DNA from: Actinosynnema pretiosum | Lineage (GTDB): Bacteria > Actinomycetota > Actinomycetes > Mycobacteriales > Pseudonocardiaceae | NCBI RefSeq assembly: GCF_024171695.1 | Contig: NZ_JAMTCF010000026.1 | Coordinates: forward strand, 47,310 to 111,309 | Direction of reading: 5' to 3' | Length of the DNA: 64,000 nt | Part shown: piece by piece, positions 45,931 to 53,939 of the stretch | Position numbering within the stretch: the stretch's first letter is position 1 | Layout of the letters: the number at the start of each line of letters is the position of its first letter | The notes under the pieces: generated by a model | The model's input: only the letters and a program-made list of their open reading frames with translations | Told to the model about the DNA's origin: nothing | The model's database searches: none | Made by a program: the position numbers and the translations under genes

Positions 45931-46380
45931 GTGTACCTCGACGAGACGGCGGGTGGCGGCGGCACGGCGGTCGGTCCGGTGGCCTCTGCCGCAGGGGCGA
46001 CGGCGGGCGCGCTGAGCCTGGGGCTGAGCGGCTTCCAGGCCGCGCTCACGGCGGTGAGCAGGGCCAACGAGGCCAAGGAGTTGGCGCTCGACCCGGACGC
46101 GGTCAACAAGATGATCACACGGCTCAAGGACATGCAGGACAGCCTGGACAAGCTGGACCGGCGTTCCGACCGCTTGGTCTACAAGATGCCACTGGGTGGC
46201 GGTTACGCGGATGAGATCAGCGCGCTCAACCAGCAGGTCGGACTGCAAGCGGTCGACAGCCTGCCGAAGTTCAACAAGGCGATCACCGAGCTGATCGAGC
46301 AGCTGGAGAGGAGCCGCGCGTCGTACCGGGCGATTGACGAAGGAACCGCCAACGCCATGAACAGGACCCTGTCCCGGTGA
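45931..46380 (+). CDS. Helical ESX-associated hypothetical protein (module gene A)
   Basis: 149 residues, not a recognised family. A small-residue N-terminus (GGGGTAVGPVASAAGATAG) is followed by long amphipathic helices with heptad-like spacing (LKDMQDSLDKLDRR, ITELIEQLERS), suggesting a coiled coil. It opens an operon of DUF3558-like, WXG/PPE-like and EspG-like genes, so a role as a secreted or chaperoned ESX substrate is inferred. Its last codons, ending ANAMNRTLSR, recur in a remnant at 47.06 kb. It overlaps the next gene (GTGA). Confidence 0.65.
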   Translation: MYLDETAGGGGTAVGPVASAAGATAGALSLGLSGFQAALTAVSRANEAKELALDPDAVNKMITRLKDMQDSLDKLDRRSDRLVYKMPLGGGYADEISALNQQVGLQAVDSLPKFNKAITELIEQLERSRASYRAIDEGTANAMNRTLSR

Positions 46381-46931
46381 GGACTCGACAGCAGGCAGCG
46401 GCCCTGATCGCGCTGGCCATCGGCGCGCTCGCGCTCACCGCCTGCACGGTGAGCGGAACGCCGAAAACGGCGAACAGCTCCGGCCTGGTGAGCACGAACG
46501 AAAGCACGAGCACGTCAGCGGAGAGTTCGAGTTCGCTGTCAGGGGTTGAAGCCTGCTCACTGCTCTCAGCGACCGATATCGCCGAGTACGACCTGATCAA
46601 CGAGAAAGCCAAGGTCCAAGCAGGCGATTCGATCTGCTCGTGGAGTCTGAAAGGCAAGAACCAGGGGCTCACCATCGGGGTGCAGGCAAGGACGGGCACC
46701 GGTGATCTCAACTTCTCCGGCAGGCAGACCGAGCGCATTTCCATCGGGAAGTACAGCGGAATCAGGTCGATCACCCCGACGAGCCTGACCAGGTGCACCA
46801 TCTTCGTCGAGGTGAGCGACACCTCGACGATCGACATAACAACCAACAACCCGGACGTGGACGACGACACGACCGTGGTCTGCGACCGGGCGACGAGGCT
46901 TGCCGAGTCGATCGCCTCCAGACTGCCCTGA
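46377..46931 (+). CDS. DUF3558-type lipoprotein, copy 1 (module gene B)
   Basis: 184-residue predicted lipoprotein: signal peptide with lipobox LTAC at about residues 20-23 and a Ser/Thr-rich linker to about 55. A DUF3558-like domain follows with Cys pairs around ACSLLSATDI, ICSW, TRCTIFVEV and VVCDRA. It is closely related to the copy at 47087, sharing TACTVSGTPK and IDITTNN. GTG start, overlapping gene A. DUF3558 lipoproteins are abundant in this group; their function is unknown. Confidence 0.85.
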   Translation: MRTRQQAAALIALAIGALALTACTVSGTPKTANSSGLVSTNESTSTSAESSSSLSGVEACSLLSATDIAEYDLINEKAKVQAGDSICSWSLKGKNQGLTIGVQARTGTGDLNFSGRQTERISIGKYSGIRSITPTSLTRCTIFVEVSDTSTIDITTNNPDVDDDTTVVCDRATRLAESIASRLP

Positions 46932-46959
46932 ACCACCCGAAAGCTCCATCCCAGGGGGG

Positions 46960-47090
46960 ATGAAAATGGCCGAAGCGAAACCGATAACACCAGCACTAAC
47001 AACCAGCTTCCCCGACCGACAGCACCAAGACATGCAGAAGGCTGCGACGAAACGAGCGTCAACGCGATGAACAGGACCGGAACGCAGTGA
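46960..47090 (+). pseudogene. Deletion scar fusing the start of a lost gene C copy to the end of a lost gene A copy
   Basis: From ATG 46966 (or 46960) the frame encodes MAEAKPITPALTTSFP... and HQDM, matching the start of the WXG/PPE-like protein at 47674 (MADAKPITPAQTANYP, HQDM) for about 25 residues, then stops at 47070 after 34 codons. In another frame the last bases encode VNAMNRTGTQ-stop, matching the gene A ending ANAMNRTLSR-stop. The sequence just upstream (about 46919-46965) is nearly identical to 47626-47673. An internal deletion after duplication of the A-B-C unit explains all three matches. Confidence 0.8.
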
Positions 47091-47638
47091 GCACCCCACG
47101 ATTGGTGACCGCCACGATCGCACTGGCCATCGGCGCGCTCGCGCTCACCGCCTGCACGGTGAGCGGAACGCCGAAAGCAGCGGAGAGCGCCCATACCGGC
47201 ACCACGACCGCCAGCACAGGTGCCACAACGACGAGCAGCAGTCCCCTCGCCGGGTTGAAGGCCTGCCCCCTGCTCTCCGCTGAGGACATCAGGGAGAACA
47301 ACCTGACGAACGAGGAAGAAGAGGTCCAGGCGGGCGACCCGATCTGCTCGTGGTCGAACAGGGTCGACGGCGGCGGTTTCACGGTCGGCATCCAGGCGAA
47401 CACCGGCACCAGCGAGCTCAACTTCTCGGGCAGGGAAATCGAGCGCATCACGATCGGCGAGTACAGCGGGATCAAATCCATCACGCCCACGAGCCTCACC
47501 CGGTGCACCGTGTTCATCGAGGTGACCAGCAAGGCGACGATCGACATCACCACCAACAACACGGACAAGGGTGATGTGACCGATTCCTGCAACCGCGCGA
47601 TCAAACTTGCCGAGTCGATCGCCTCCAGACTGCCCTGA
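47087..47638 (+). CDS. DUF3558-type lipoprotein, copy 2 (module gene B)
   Basis: 183 residues: signal peptide, lipobox LTAC, Thr-rich linker, and a DUF3558-like domain with the same cysteine pattern as copy 1 (ACPLLSAEDI, ICSW, TRCTVFIEV, DSCNRA). GTG at 47087 overlaps the stop of the gene A remnant exactly as copy 1 overlaps intact gene A, preserving the ancestral junction. Followed after 35 bases by the WXG/PPE-like gene. Confidence 0.85.
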   Translation: MSTPRLVTATIALAIGALALTACTVSGTPKAAESAHTGTTTASTGATTTSSSPLAGLKACPLLSAEDIRENNLTNEEEEVQAGDPICSWSNRVDGGGFTVGIQANTGTSELNFSGREIERITIGEYSGIKSITPTSLTRCTVFIEVTSKATIDITTNNTDKGDVTDSCNRAIKLAESIASRLP

Positions 47639-47673
47639 ACCACCCGAACGCTCCATCCCAGGGGGGATGAAAA

Positions 47674-49137
47674 ATGGCCGACGCGAAACCGATAACACCG
47701 GCACAAACAGCCAACTACCCCGGCTGGCAGCACCAGGACATGCGAAAAGTGGTGAACGAGGACTTCGACGCTTCCCGGTCGTCCGAGGTCAGCGCCATGT
47801 GGAAGGACCTGGGCAGCGCCTTCCAGGACATCGCCGACGACTTCAAGGTCCTGGTCACCGGCTCCGAGCAGGGGTGGACCGGTGAGGCGGGGAACGCGGC
47901 GCGCAACGCCCTCGGCAAGGTCGGCGAGTTCAGCAAGGAAGCCGGTGAGCAGTTCACCGCGACCAGCAAGGCGCTGGACAGCCAGGTCGGCTCCGCGAGC
48001 CACGCGAAGAACGACATGCCGGAACCCTCGCCCTACGAGCCCGAGAAGATGCTCAAGCAGGCTGCGGGAACCGGGAACGTCTTCACGGTCGCGCTGACCC
48101 TCGCCGCCCTCCCGGCCGCCAAGGAGAAGTCCGAGGAGGCCAAGCAGAAGGCCGTCCAGGTCATGCGGGAGCGCGACAACTCCCTGGAGGCTGCGGCCAA
48201 GGCGATCCCGGCTTTCTCGTTGATCCCCTCGGTGACCGAGGACCAGGGCGTTTCCAGCACCCCGGACATCGCGACCCACCAGCGCACGACGTCCAGCAAC
48301 CACAACGTCGGCGGTCACACCGGGAACGACCAGTCGTACAGCGGCTACACGCCCAACGGGACGCCCGTTTCCGCCGGGTACACCCCCAGCGGCAACGGGG
48401 GTGGCACCACGCAGGCGTCCTGGGCGGCTTCGCCCGGCGGGACGCCGGTTTCCCCGGCGCCGACCCTGCCTCAGGGCGCGGGTGGCGGGGCCTTCTCCGG
48501 GGGTGGGGCGGGCAACGGTGCGCCCATCGGCGGGTTCCCCGGTCTCGGGGTCGGGGGTTCGGGTGGCGGCAGCACCGGACGGGGTGCGGGCGGTAGTGGC
48601 GTTGTTCGGCCCGGTGCGGTGCCCGGTTCGGGTGGTGGCGGGCGTGGCTCGTTCGGTGGGGCCAACGCAGCCAACGGGGCCAACGGGGTTGGTGGCGCCC
48701 GAGGGCTTGGGGCCGGGGGCTTCGGGCGTGGTGGCGCAGGTGGTGGCGCCGCAGGCGGTGTGGGCGTTGGCGGCTTCGGAGGTGCCGGCGGACGCGGGTT
48801 CGGCGGGGCCGGTGGTGTGAGCGGCGGCGGCTTCGGGGCCGGTGGCGGCTTCGGGAGCGGTGGCGCGAGCGGCACGGGGGCCGGAGGGTCCACCGGCGCG
48901 CTCGGGAACGGAAGCGCCTCCGGCGTCGGCGCCGCCGGGCGCGGCGCGGCGGGGGCCGGGGGTTCCGCAGGCGCGCGTGGCACCGCGAGCGCCGCAGGGG
49001 CCGGGGGCATGGGCGCCGGTGGGCGCGGCGGGAGCGGTGACGGGGAGGACCTGGAGCACAAGTCCAAGTACCTCGTCCCCACCGACGACTACTTCGACGA
49101 CGGTCGCATGGTCGCCCCTCCCACGATCGGCGGCTGA
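47674..49137 (+). CDS. WXG100/PPE-like protein with Gly-rich C-terminal domain (putative ESX substrate; module gene C)
   Basis: 487 residues. The N-terminal helical hairpin (about 20-110) has a W-x-G turn at W68-T-G70, typical of type VII (ESX) substrates. A second helical stretch runs to about 185. A His/Thr/Gly linker leads to a region of about 215 residues (about 240-465) made of Gly/Ala-rich repeats such as GGFGAGGGFGSGG, resembling mycobacterial PE_PGRS tails. The C-terminus ends acidic, with YLVPTDDYFDDGRM. No signal peptide. Its stop overlaps the EspG-like gene by one base, suggesting co-translation with its chaperone. Confidence 0.75.
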   Translation: MADAKPITPAQTANYPGWQHQDMRKVVNEDFDASRSSEVSAMWKDLGSAFQDIADDFKVLVTGSEQGWTGEAGNAARNALGKVGEFSKEAGEQFTATSKALDSQVGSASHAKNDMPEPSPYEPEKMLKQAAGTGNVFTVALTLAALPAAKEKSEEAKQKAVQVMRERDNSLEAAAKAIPAFSLIPSVTEDQGVSSTPDIATHQRTTSSNHNVGGHTGNDQSYSGYTPNGTPVSAGYTPSGNGGGTTQASWAASPGGTPVSPAPTLPQGAGGGAFSGGGAGNGAPIGGFPGLGVGGSGGGSTGRGAGGSGVVRPGAVPGSGGGGRGSFGGANAANGANGVGGARGLGAGGFGRGGAGGGAAGGVGVGGFGGAGGRGFGGAGGVSGGGFGAGGGFGSGGASGTGAGGSTGALGNGSASGVGAAGRGAAGAGGSAGARGTASAAGAGGMGAGGRGGSGDGEDLEHKSKYLVPTDDYFDDGRMVAPPTIGG

Positions 49138-49856
49138 TGTCCACCATCGCCACCCTCGCGCCCGCCGCCTTCGAGGTGCTCTGGGAGCGGATGGGGCTCG
49201 GGCCGCTGCCCTACCCGTTCGACCTCGCCCCGCAGGGCGCCACGCTCGACGAGCGCGCCCGGCTGGTGTCCGCCGTCCTCGCCGACCTCGAACGCACCGG
49301 CCTGGTGCGGCGCGGGCGGCCGGAGCCCGAGCTGGAGGACGCGCTCCGGCTCGTCGCCGCGCCGCGCTGGCGGGTCGTGCTCATGGGGGCGCCCGACCTC
49401 GCCAAGGGCGGGTTGCTGCGGGCCGCCGCCTCGGTCAACGGGGGCTTCGCCGTGCTGCTGACGCAGACCGAGGACGCCCTGCGGCTGGACCTGCTGCGCG
49501 ACCGCTCGCCGGTCGCCGCCGCGGTCTCCGCGCTGCCCGACCGGCGGCCCGGTCCCGGCAGGCCCGTCACGGTGCCCGCCGCCGCGCTCGACGCGCCCGC
49601 GCGGCCGACCGGCGGGTTGCAGCGGGTCGGGGCGGGCAACGGGTCCGAGGACGTGCGGCAGCTCCAGGCGATGCTCGCCGGACCGTTCCTGGGCACCGGG
49701 CACGTCACGGTCGAGGCCGAGGGCGCGCCGCCCCCGGTGACCTGGATCGACACCCCGGCCGGGCGCTACCTGGCCACCGGGACCGACTGGATGTCCGTCG
49801 CCCCCGGTGACAACCGGGCACTGGTGCAGCGGCTCAGCAGGCCCGCGACCGGGTAG
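49137..49856 (+). CDS. EspG-like ESX secretion-associated chaperone
   Basis: 239-residue cytosolic protein of the EspG family, whose members bind PPE-type substrates and keep them soluble before ESX export. Family features include an N-terminal AFEVLWERMGLGPLPYPF, the segment RRGRPEPELEDALRLVAAPRW (about 60-80) and a C-terminal TPAGRYLATGTDWMSVAPGD. The ATG shares a base with the stop of the WXG/PPE-like gene. No ESX core genes (EccB-E, MycP) are in the window, so the machinery must be encoded elsewhere. Confidence 0.82.
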   Translation: MSTIATLAPAAFEVLWERMGLGPLPYPFDLAPQGATLDERARLVSAVLADLERTGLVRRGRPEPELEDALRLVAAPRWRVVLMGAPDLAKGGLLRAAASVNGGFAVLLTQTEDALRLDLLRDRSPVAAAVSALPDRRPGPGRPVTVPAAALDAPARPTGGLQRVGAGNGSEDVRQLQAMLAGPFLGTGHVTVEAEGAPPPVTWIDTPAGRYLATGTDWMSVAPGDNRALVQRLSRPATG

Positions 49857-49870
49857 GAGGGGTGGGGGGC

Positions 49871-50005
49871 TCAGTCGTCCCCCACCTCGCCCAGCAGCAC
49901 CACGCTCGCCAGCGCGGCGAGGAAGTGCGCCAGGAAGCGCACCGGCGCGGGCAGGTCCGAGGCCGCGGGCGTTCGGGTCCGGCGGTGGGTGGTCGCGGTG
50001 CTCAT
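49871..50005 (-). CDS. Small 44-residue membrane-type protein
   Basis: A short frame on the minus strand starts at ATG 50005 with a near-ideal ribosome-binding site GGAGGAGG and ends at 49873-49871. The product has a basic, Thr/Arg-rich start (STATTHRRTRTPA), a hydrophobic helix FLAHFLAALASVVLLG (about 24-39) and an acidic end EVGDD. It converges on the EspG-like gene. No family recognised. The strong ribosome-binding site and coherent amphipathic layout support expression; a single-helix membrane peptide is the simplest reading. Confidence 0.55.
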   Translation of the reverse strand: MSTATTHRRTRTPAASDLPAPVRFLAHFLAALASVVLLGEVGDD

Positions 50006-50091
50006 GGCGCCTCCTCCTGGAGCGGGGTCTGCGGGTTGACCGTTCCCACGCTCCCCCGCGCCGGTCTCAGCGCGCGTCCCCTCCCGGTTGC

Positions 50092-50116
50092 GAACCGGGT
50101 GCTACCGGAGTCGTAC
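50092..50116 (+). promoter_or_regulatory. Candidate ECF-type promoter of the sigma array
   Basis: GAACC (50092-50096) and CGTAC (50112-50116) with a 15-base spacer resemble an actinobacterial ECF-sigma promoter (GGAAC / CGT). It lies about 70 bases before the first sigma start. A second possible -35 (TGCAAC at 50149-50154) lies nearer the start. Self-recognition by the first sigma factor is an inference. Confidence 0.4.
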
Positions 50117-50183
50117 CCCGCCCCCTAGGGGTGTGCGACCCACACCACTGCAACACCATGATCCTCTTCGGCTACCTGTTCCC

Positions 50184-50759
50184 ATGATGGCTGCTGGAAG
50201 CAGACAGGGGGCGCCGCCGTTGGAATCGGACGCCGAGCTGTGGGAGCGGGGTGACCGGGCCGCGTTCTCCGCGCTGTTCGAGCGGCACGCCGAAGCCGTG
50301 TGGAACCACGCCTACCGGCTCACCGCCTCCTGGGCGCTCGCGGAGGACCTGACCTCCTCGGTCTTCCTCACCGCCTGGCGCAAGCGCGCCGAGGTGACGC
50401 TGGTGCGCGACAGCGCCCTGCCGTGGCTGTACAGCGTCGCGGGCAACCTGGCGCGCACCGAGTTCCGCCGCGTCGGCCGCTTCCGCCGCGCGCTGCTGCG
50501 CGTGCCCACCCCCGGCGTGGTCCCGGACCACGCCGAGCACGTCGCGTCCGCCGTGGACGGCGAGCGCTCCCTCAAGCGGGTGCTGGCGCTGCTGGAGACC
50601 ATGCCCAAGGCCGAGCGGGAAGCCGTCGAGCTGTGCCTGCTGGGCGAGCTGAGCACGGCCGAGGCCGCCGAGCTGCTCGGCGTGGCCGAGGTGAGCGTGC
50701 GCTCCCGGATCAGCCGCGCCCGCGCCCGCCTGCGCGCCGGGGCGGAGGAGATCCGATGA
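50184..50759 (+). CDS. ECF-like sigma factor, array copy 1 (complete)
   Basis: 191 residues. Region 2 is complete: FERHAEAVWNHAYRLTASW, then AEDLTSSVFLTAWRK and the promoter-contact stretch LPWLYSVAGNLARTEFRRVGR. A linker of about 35 residues leads to region 4 with MPKAEREAVELCLLGEL and the helix-turn-helix AEAAELLGVAEVSVRSR. This is the only one of the five array copies with an intact region 2.4. ATG 50184 has no clear ribosome-binding site, so a leaderless start, or TTG at 50218 after AGGGGG, is possible. The stop overlaps the partner gene (ATGA). Confidence 0.82.
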   Translation: MMAAGSRQGAPPLESDAELWERGDRAAFSALFERHAEAVWNHAYRLTASWALAEDLTSSVFLTAWRKRAEVTLVRDSALPWLYSVAGNLARTEFRRVGRFRRALLRVPTPGVVPDHAEHVASAVDGERSLKRVLALLETMPKAEREAVELCLLGELSTAEAAELLGVAEVSVRSRISRARARLRAGAEEIR

Positions 50760-51943
50760 CCGCCGAACTGCCCCCGCGCCGCCCGATGCCGCCGGAGGTG
50801 CGCGAACGGCTGCGCCGCCGGGTCCTGGGCAGGAGCGCGCCGGGCCGGAACGCGCTGGGCCGGAACGCGCGCACGGTCCCGCTGACCGCCGCCGCCACCG
50901 CCGCCGCGCTCGCCCTGGGCGGCGTCGCGTTCAGCCAGGTCGCGCGGGACGAGAGCCCGGCCGTGCGGCCGACCGTCACCGACGCGCCCCCGACCACCAC
51001 GGCACCGTCCACATCGGACGAACCGCACGCGCGGATCGAGTCCCCGACCTCCGAGGACCTGCTCCGCTGCGGGCTCACCTCGGCGCGGCAGGTCGTGGTC
51101 CTTCCGCACTCCCGGCTGGTCGTGGGCGACGGGCTGTGCGAGCTGTCCGGGACCGGCGTCTACCGCACCGAGGACCGGCGGATCAGCGTGTTCACCAGCG
51201 GCGCCAGGGTGCTGCACTTCCGCGAGGGGCTGCTCGTCGGCGTGGCGTCCGCCCCCGACGGCCTCCTGGTCACGGTCGGCGGCGCGTCCTCGGAGCGGTC
51301 GGGCCCGTCGACCGCGCTGATGTCCACCAGCACCGGGGACGGGGTGTTCCTGGTCAGGACGGAGGACCAGCGGACCCTCTCGCTGACCTTCGGCGGCAAC
51401 CGGACGACGACCGCGACGTTGACCGACGACGAGATCGGCGGCCTGCGGCGCACCGAGCCGCTTCCCGGTGGCTCGGGGCTGGACGAGGTGGCCGGGCGCT
51501 GCGCCGACCAGGCCTGGCTGACCGGCCGGATCACCGACCCGGCGCGCTGGCGGCCGGTCGTGGCCACCGAGCCCGGCGCCGGGGAGCACGTGCTGGTGCT
51601 GGGCGACGGCTCGGGCTCGTTCCTGGCCTGTCCCGCCTGGGACTGGCAGTCACGACCGCACACCACCGCGAAACCGTTGGGCGAGCGGGACTTCGCGGTG
51701 CTCAGCTCCGACGCGAGAGCGGGCTCGTCGACCCGCTACCTGGCGGGCGTCGTGGACGAGCGGGTGACCGCCGTGGAGCTGACCGACGCCCAGGGCCGTC
51801 CGGCGGCGGAGGTCGTGCTGGAGAACGGCTGGTTCGCCGCGAGGTTCACCGACCAGCCCGAGGGGGCGGCGTGGCCCGACTACCGGGTGCGGGTGTTCGC
51901 CGGGGAGGAGGTGCTGCGCGATGGGCTCGCGACGACGAACTGA
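50756..51943 (+). CDS. Sigma-partner membrane protein, array copy 1
   Basis: 395 residues. Cytosolic start with the array-wide motif LPPRRPMPPEV followed by RLRRRVLGR, one transmembrane helix (about 43-62, LTAAATAAALALGGVAF) and a Thr/Pro linker. The extracellular domain of about 300 residues has four cysteines (RCGL, LCEL, RCAD, ACPAW) at the positions shared by all five copies. It ends with the shared stretch VELTDAQGRPAAEV and WFAARFTDQ. An anti-sigma or signal-receptor role is inferred from pairing and topology only. Its last 23 bases overlap the next sigma gene. Confidence 0.7.
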   Translation: MTAELPPRRPMPPEVRERLRRRVLGRSAPGRNALGRNARTVPLTAAATAAALALGGVAFSQVARDESPAVRPTVTDAPPTTTAPSTSDEPHARIESPTSEDLLRCGLTSARQVVVLPHSRLVVGDGLCELSGTGVYRTEDRRISVFTSGARVLHFREGLLVGVASAPDGLLVTVGGASSERSGPSTALMSTSTGDGVFLVRTEDQRTLSLTFGGNRTTTATLTDDEIGGLRRTEPLPGGSGLDEVAGRCADQAWLTGRITDPARWRPVVATEPGAGEHVLVLGDGSGSFLACPAWDWQSRPHTTAKPLGERDFAVLSSDARAGSSTRYLAGVVDERVTAVELTDAQGRPAAEVVLENGWFAARFTDQPEGAAWPDYRVRVFAGEEVLRDGLATTN

Positions 51944-52361
51944 CCGGAACCGCTTGGCGGAGCTGTTCGACCGGCACGCCGAGGACGTCTGGAACCACGC
52001 CTACCGCCTCACCGGCTCGTGGGAGCTGGCCGAAGACCTGACGGCGCAAGCGTTCCAGGCCGCCGGACGCCGAACCGCCGAAGCCGCGCTCCTCGGCGAC
52101 CAGACCCTGCCCTGGCTGCTCGCCCTCACCACCCGGCTCACCCGTCCCGCGCCACCGCACGACGGCGACCGGGCCGTGCTCCGCGTGCTGGCCGCGCTGG
52201 CCGGGCTCGCCCTCCCCGACCGGGAGGCCGCCGAGCTGTGCCTGCTCGGCGAGCTGCCCCCGGTCCAGGCGGCTCAAGCGCTCGGAACGACCGAGGACCA
52301 CGTCAGGTCCGTCGCGGACCGCGCCCGCGCGCGGCTGAGGCAAGCGGAGGAGGAGCGATGA
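51921..52361 (+). CDS. Shortened sigma-like protein, array copy 2
   Basis: 146 residues. It keeps region 2.1-2.2 (FDRHAEDVWNHAYRLTGSWE, AEDLTAQAF) and region 4 (LPDREAAELCLLGEL, AQALGTTEDHVRSVADRARARLR). The stretch equivalent to region 2.4 reads LPWLLALTTRLTRPAP, without the Asn-x3-x-Phe-Arg-Arg of copy 1, and most of the interdomain linker is gone. It may bind core polymerase or the partner but should not recognise a -10 element in the usual way. The ATG lies inside the previous gene with GGGGAGGAGG upstream. Confidence 0.75.
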   Translation: MGSRRRTDRNRLAELFDRHAEDVWNHAYRLTGSWELAEDLTAQAFQAAGRRTAEAALLGDQTLPWLLALTTRLTRPAPPHDGDRAVLRVLAALAGLALPDREAAELCLLGELPPVQAAQALGTTEDHVRSVADRARARLRQAEEER

Positions 52362-53527
52362 CCGACCGGCTGCCCCCGCGCAGGCCCATGCCGCCCGAGG
52401 TGCTCGAACGGCTGCGCCGCCGGGTCCTCCCCACCAACCACCGCGCCCCGGTGGCCGCCGCGGCCGTCGTCGCCGCGCTGGCCCTCGGCGGTGTCGCGCT
52501 CACCCAGGAAGCCCGCGACGAGAGCCCGGCCGAACGACCACCGGAGGTGAGCACCACGTCGACCACGTCGACGACCACCCAGCACTCGCCGGTCTCCACC
52601 CCGACCGCCTACGAGCTGGACAAGTGCGGGTCCGCGTCGGCCGAGTACGTGGTCGCCCTGCCCTCCGCGCGGCTGGTCGTGGAGGAGGGGGCCTTCTGCG
52701 AGCTGGCCCCGACCGGCGTCCACCGCTCGACCCCGGCCGACCTGCCCGTTCCCGCCGGGAACGGCGTGCGGCTGCGCTGGGTGTCCGAGACGGGGGTCCT
52801 GGTCGGCGAGCTGCCTGCGGGCGCCCACGAGGTCACCTCGGCCACGAACCCGGCCCTGCGCGCCGCCGGTGAGCCAGCACAGCTGGAAGCCTTGTCCCAC
52901 AACGGTTTGTTCTTCGTCCCGCTGAACCACTGGACCCTGGTGGAGCTGTCCTTCGACGGCGGCCCGGCCATGACCGCGCAGGTCCCGCCGGAGCTGTTCG
53001 CGCGCCCCGCGCACACCGAGGTGTTCCCCGCGTCGAGGCGCGCCGAGCCGGACCAGGTCGCGGCGCGCTGCGCCTACCGGGCGTGGCTGGACGGCGCGGC
53101 AGGCACGGCGGACCTGGCGCGCTGGCAACCGCTCGTGGCCACCACCGCGCAGGACGACCACCTCGTGGTCCTGCGCGACGGCGCGGGCGCGGTCCTGGAG
53201 TGCCCCACCTGGGAGTGGACGACCGAGTCCCGCTTCCGCCGGGCGGACGGGTCCGCGCGGCAGGGCGCGTTCACCGCGCTGGGCAGGCACTCCACGATCG
53301 GCTCGACCACCTGGTTCCTGACCGGCGTGGTGGACGAGCGGGCCACCGCCGTGGAGCTGACCGACGCCCAAGGCCGTCCGGCGGCGGAGGTCGCGCTGGA
53401 GAACGGCTGGTTCGCGGCGAGGTTCACCGACCAGGTCCCCCAGGAACAGCCCGACTTCACCGGCTACCGGGTGCGGGTGCTCGCCGGCCAGGAGGTGCTC
53501 CATGAGGGTCCTGCGACGACGGGTTGA
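52358..53527 (+). CDS. Sigma-partner membrane protein, array copy 2
   Basis: 389 residues: LPPRRPMPPEV at the N-terminus, a transmembrane helix near 32-50, a Ser/Thr linker and the four-cysteine extracellular domain (KCGS, FCEL, RCAY, ECPTW). It is very close to copy 3 in the extracellular part, with shared stretches such as LRWVSETGVLVGELP, EVTSATNPAL and HNGLFFV. ATG 52358 overlaps the sigma stop. Its last 26 bases contain the start of the next sigma gene. Confidence 0.7.
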   Translation: MTDRLPPRRPMPPEVLERLRRRVLPTNHRAPVAAAAVVAALALGGVALTQEARDESPAERPPEVSTTSTTSTTTQHSPVSTPTAYELDKCGSASAEYVVALPSARLVVEEGAFCELAPTGVHRSTPADLPVPAGNGVRLRWVSETGVLVGELPAGAHEVTSATNPALRAAGEPAQLEALSHNGLFFVPLNHWTLVELSFDGGPAMTAQVPPELFARPAHTEVFPASRRAEPDQVAARCAYRAWLDGAAGTADLARWQPLVATTAQDDHLVVLRDGAGAVLECPTWEWTTESRFRRADGSARQGAFTALGRHSTIGSTTWFLTGVVDERATAVELTDAQGRPAAEVALENGWFAARFTDQVPQEQPDFTGYRVRVLAGQEVLHEGPATTG

Positions 53528-53939
53528 CCGGGCGGTGCTGGCCGAGCTGTTCGACCGGCACGCCGAGGACGTCTGGAACCACGCCTACCGCCTCACCGGC
53601 TCGTGGGAACTGGCCGAAGACCTGACGGCACAAGCGTTCCAGGCCGCCGGACGCCGAACCGCCGAAGCCGCGCTCCTCGGCGACCAAGCGCTCCCCTGGC
53701 TGCTCGCCCTCACCACCCGCCTCCCCCGCCCGACGGCGGAGGAGGGCGACCCCGCCGTGCTCAGCACGCTGACCGCGCTCGCCGACCTGCCGCGAGCCGA
53801 CCGCGAGGCCGCCGAGCTGTGCCTGCTCGGCGGACTGCCCCCGGCCCGAGCGGCTGCGGCCCTCACCACGACCGAGACCGACGTCAGGTCCGCCGTCGAC
53901 CGCGCCCGCGCGCGGCTGGGGCAAGCGGAGGAGGAGTGA
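53502..53939 (+). CDS. Shortened sigma-like protein, array copy 3
   Basis: 145 residues, nearly identical to copy 2 over the first two-thirds (HAEDVWNHAYRLTGSWE, AAGRRTAEAALLGDQ). Region 2.4 is again replaced by LPWLLALTTRLPRPTA. Region 4 is present (RADREAAELCLLGGL, AAALTTTETDVRSAV). It starts MRVLRRR, a start shared with copies 4 and 5. The stop and next start share one base (TGATG). Confidence 0.75.
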   Translation: MRVLRRRVDRAVLAELFDRHAEDVWNHAYRLTGSWELAEDLTAQAFQAAGRRTAEAALLGDQALPWLLALTTRLPRPTAEEGDPAVLSTLTALADLPRADREAAELCLLGGLPPARAAAALTTTETDVRSAVDRARARLGQAEEE

